DNA from: Lachnospiraceae bacterium
GTDB lineage: Bacteria > Bacillota > Clostridia > Lachnospirales > Lachnospiraceae
Length of the DNA stretch: 6,493 bases
Reading direction: 5' to 3'
Assembly: GCA_017615375.1 (NCBI GenBank)
Contig: JAGAAH010000057.1
Location: forward strand, 1-6,493
Shown: positions 6,451 through 6,493 of the stretch, in pieces
Layout of the letters: each line of letters begins with the position of its first letter
How positions within the stretch are numbered: the stretch's first letter is position 1
Program-made: the position numbers and the translations under genes
Notes under the pieces: generated by a model
Told to the model about the DNA's origin: nothing
Seen by the model: the letters and a program-made list of their open reading frames with translations, nothing else
Database searches by the model: none

Positions 6451-6493
6451 TGTTTCCAATTAATATAGAACAATTAACTCACATCGAATTGGC
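6450..6493 (+). CDS. 5' end of a plus-strand gene, possibly a LysR-type regulator
   Basis: Only the first 12-14 codons are visible before the right edge. The frame reads (MFP)INIEQLTHIEL. NIEQL followed by a hydrophobic helix resembles the beginning of LysR-type regulators, which commonly start MNIEQL and lie divergent to a target gene, here the GH3 gene. That identification rests on very few residues. A promoter and an excellent GGAGG (6446-6450) show that a gene begins here. The start is uncertain. GTG at 6450 is in frame, but its first base is the last base of the GGAGG. ATT at 6459 is 8 nt downstream, exactly where the family Met would align. No ATG exists in this frame back to the stop codon at 6417. 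The GTG is listed as the conventional choice. Confidence 0.6.
   Translation, partial: MFPINIEQLTHIEL

Noticed and set aside
1..6493. CRISPR array, tRNA, rRNA, insertion sequence, attachment site or phage gene
   Set aside because: No regularly spaced repeats, cloverleaf, rRNA-like conserved stretches, transposase or integrase frames, or terminal inverted repeats were seen.

Overview
The window looks like chromosomal DNA from a low-GC, anaerobic Firmicute, most probably a gut or rumen Lachnospiraceae (Butyrivibrio/Roseburia-like). This rests on recognised protein families (a short GreA-like factor with a clostridial-type N-terminus, a DUF4317 protein, a membrane-anchored NAGPA-domain protein, a cytoplasmic GH3 glycosidase), strong GGAGG-type ribosome binding sites and AT-rich intergenic regions. 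It is an inference from remembered family resemblance; no search was run.

Layout, left to right. (1) The 5' part of a GreA/GreB-family gene runs off the left edge on the minus strand. Its promoter overlaps that of a divergent plus-strand DUF4317 gene (229-1380). (2) The DUF4317 gene ends in a strong 13-bp hairpin (1384-1415) that lies between convergent genes and can serve both. (3) A two-gene minus-strand operon follows. The first gene (3778 down to 2642) encodes a tocopherol-cyclase-like/AttH-like beta-barrel protein. The second (2632 down to 1421) encodes a single-pass membrane protein with an extracytoplasmic phosphodiester glycosidase (NAGPA) domain. They are 9 nt apart, and the second gene's ribosome binding site overlaps the first gene's stop codon. 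(4) A large minus-strand GH3 glycosidase gene (6297 down to 3886) has its stop codon in the loop of its own putative terminator. (5) At the right edge a plus-strand gene begins, divergent from the GH3 gene. Its few visible residues resemble the N-terminus of a LysR-type regulator, and its best-placed start codon appears to be ATT.

How the genes may work together: the GH3 enzyme probably hydrolyses imported oligosaccharides in the cytoplasm, and the divergent gene at the right edge may encode its regulator. The tocopherol-cyclase-like/NAGPA pair looks like one functional unit, perhaps at the cell envelope, with unknown substrate. The DUF4317 and Gre-like genes look like conserved housekeeping neighbours. 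Three of the four genes with a visible promoter besides the Gre-like one (DUF4317, the operon, GH3) and the right-edge gene all show extended -10 (TGn) elements.

I found no CRISPR array, tRNA, rRNA, insertion sequence, phage gene or recognisable riboswitch. Nothing here amounts to a clearly new biological system. The most interesting leads are the tocopherol-cyclase-like/NAGPA pair, the non-canonical start at the right edge, the stop codon inside a terminator loop, and the GH3 C-terminal extension.
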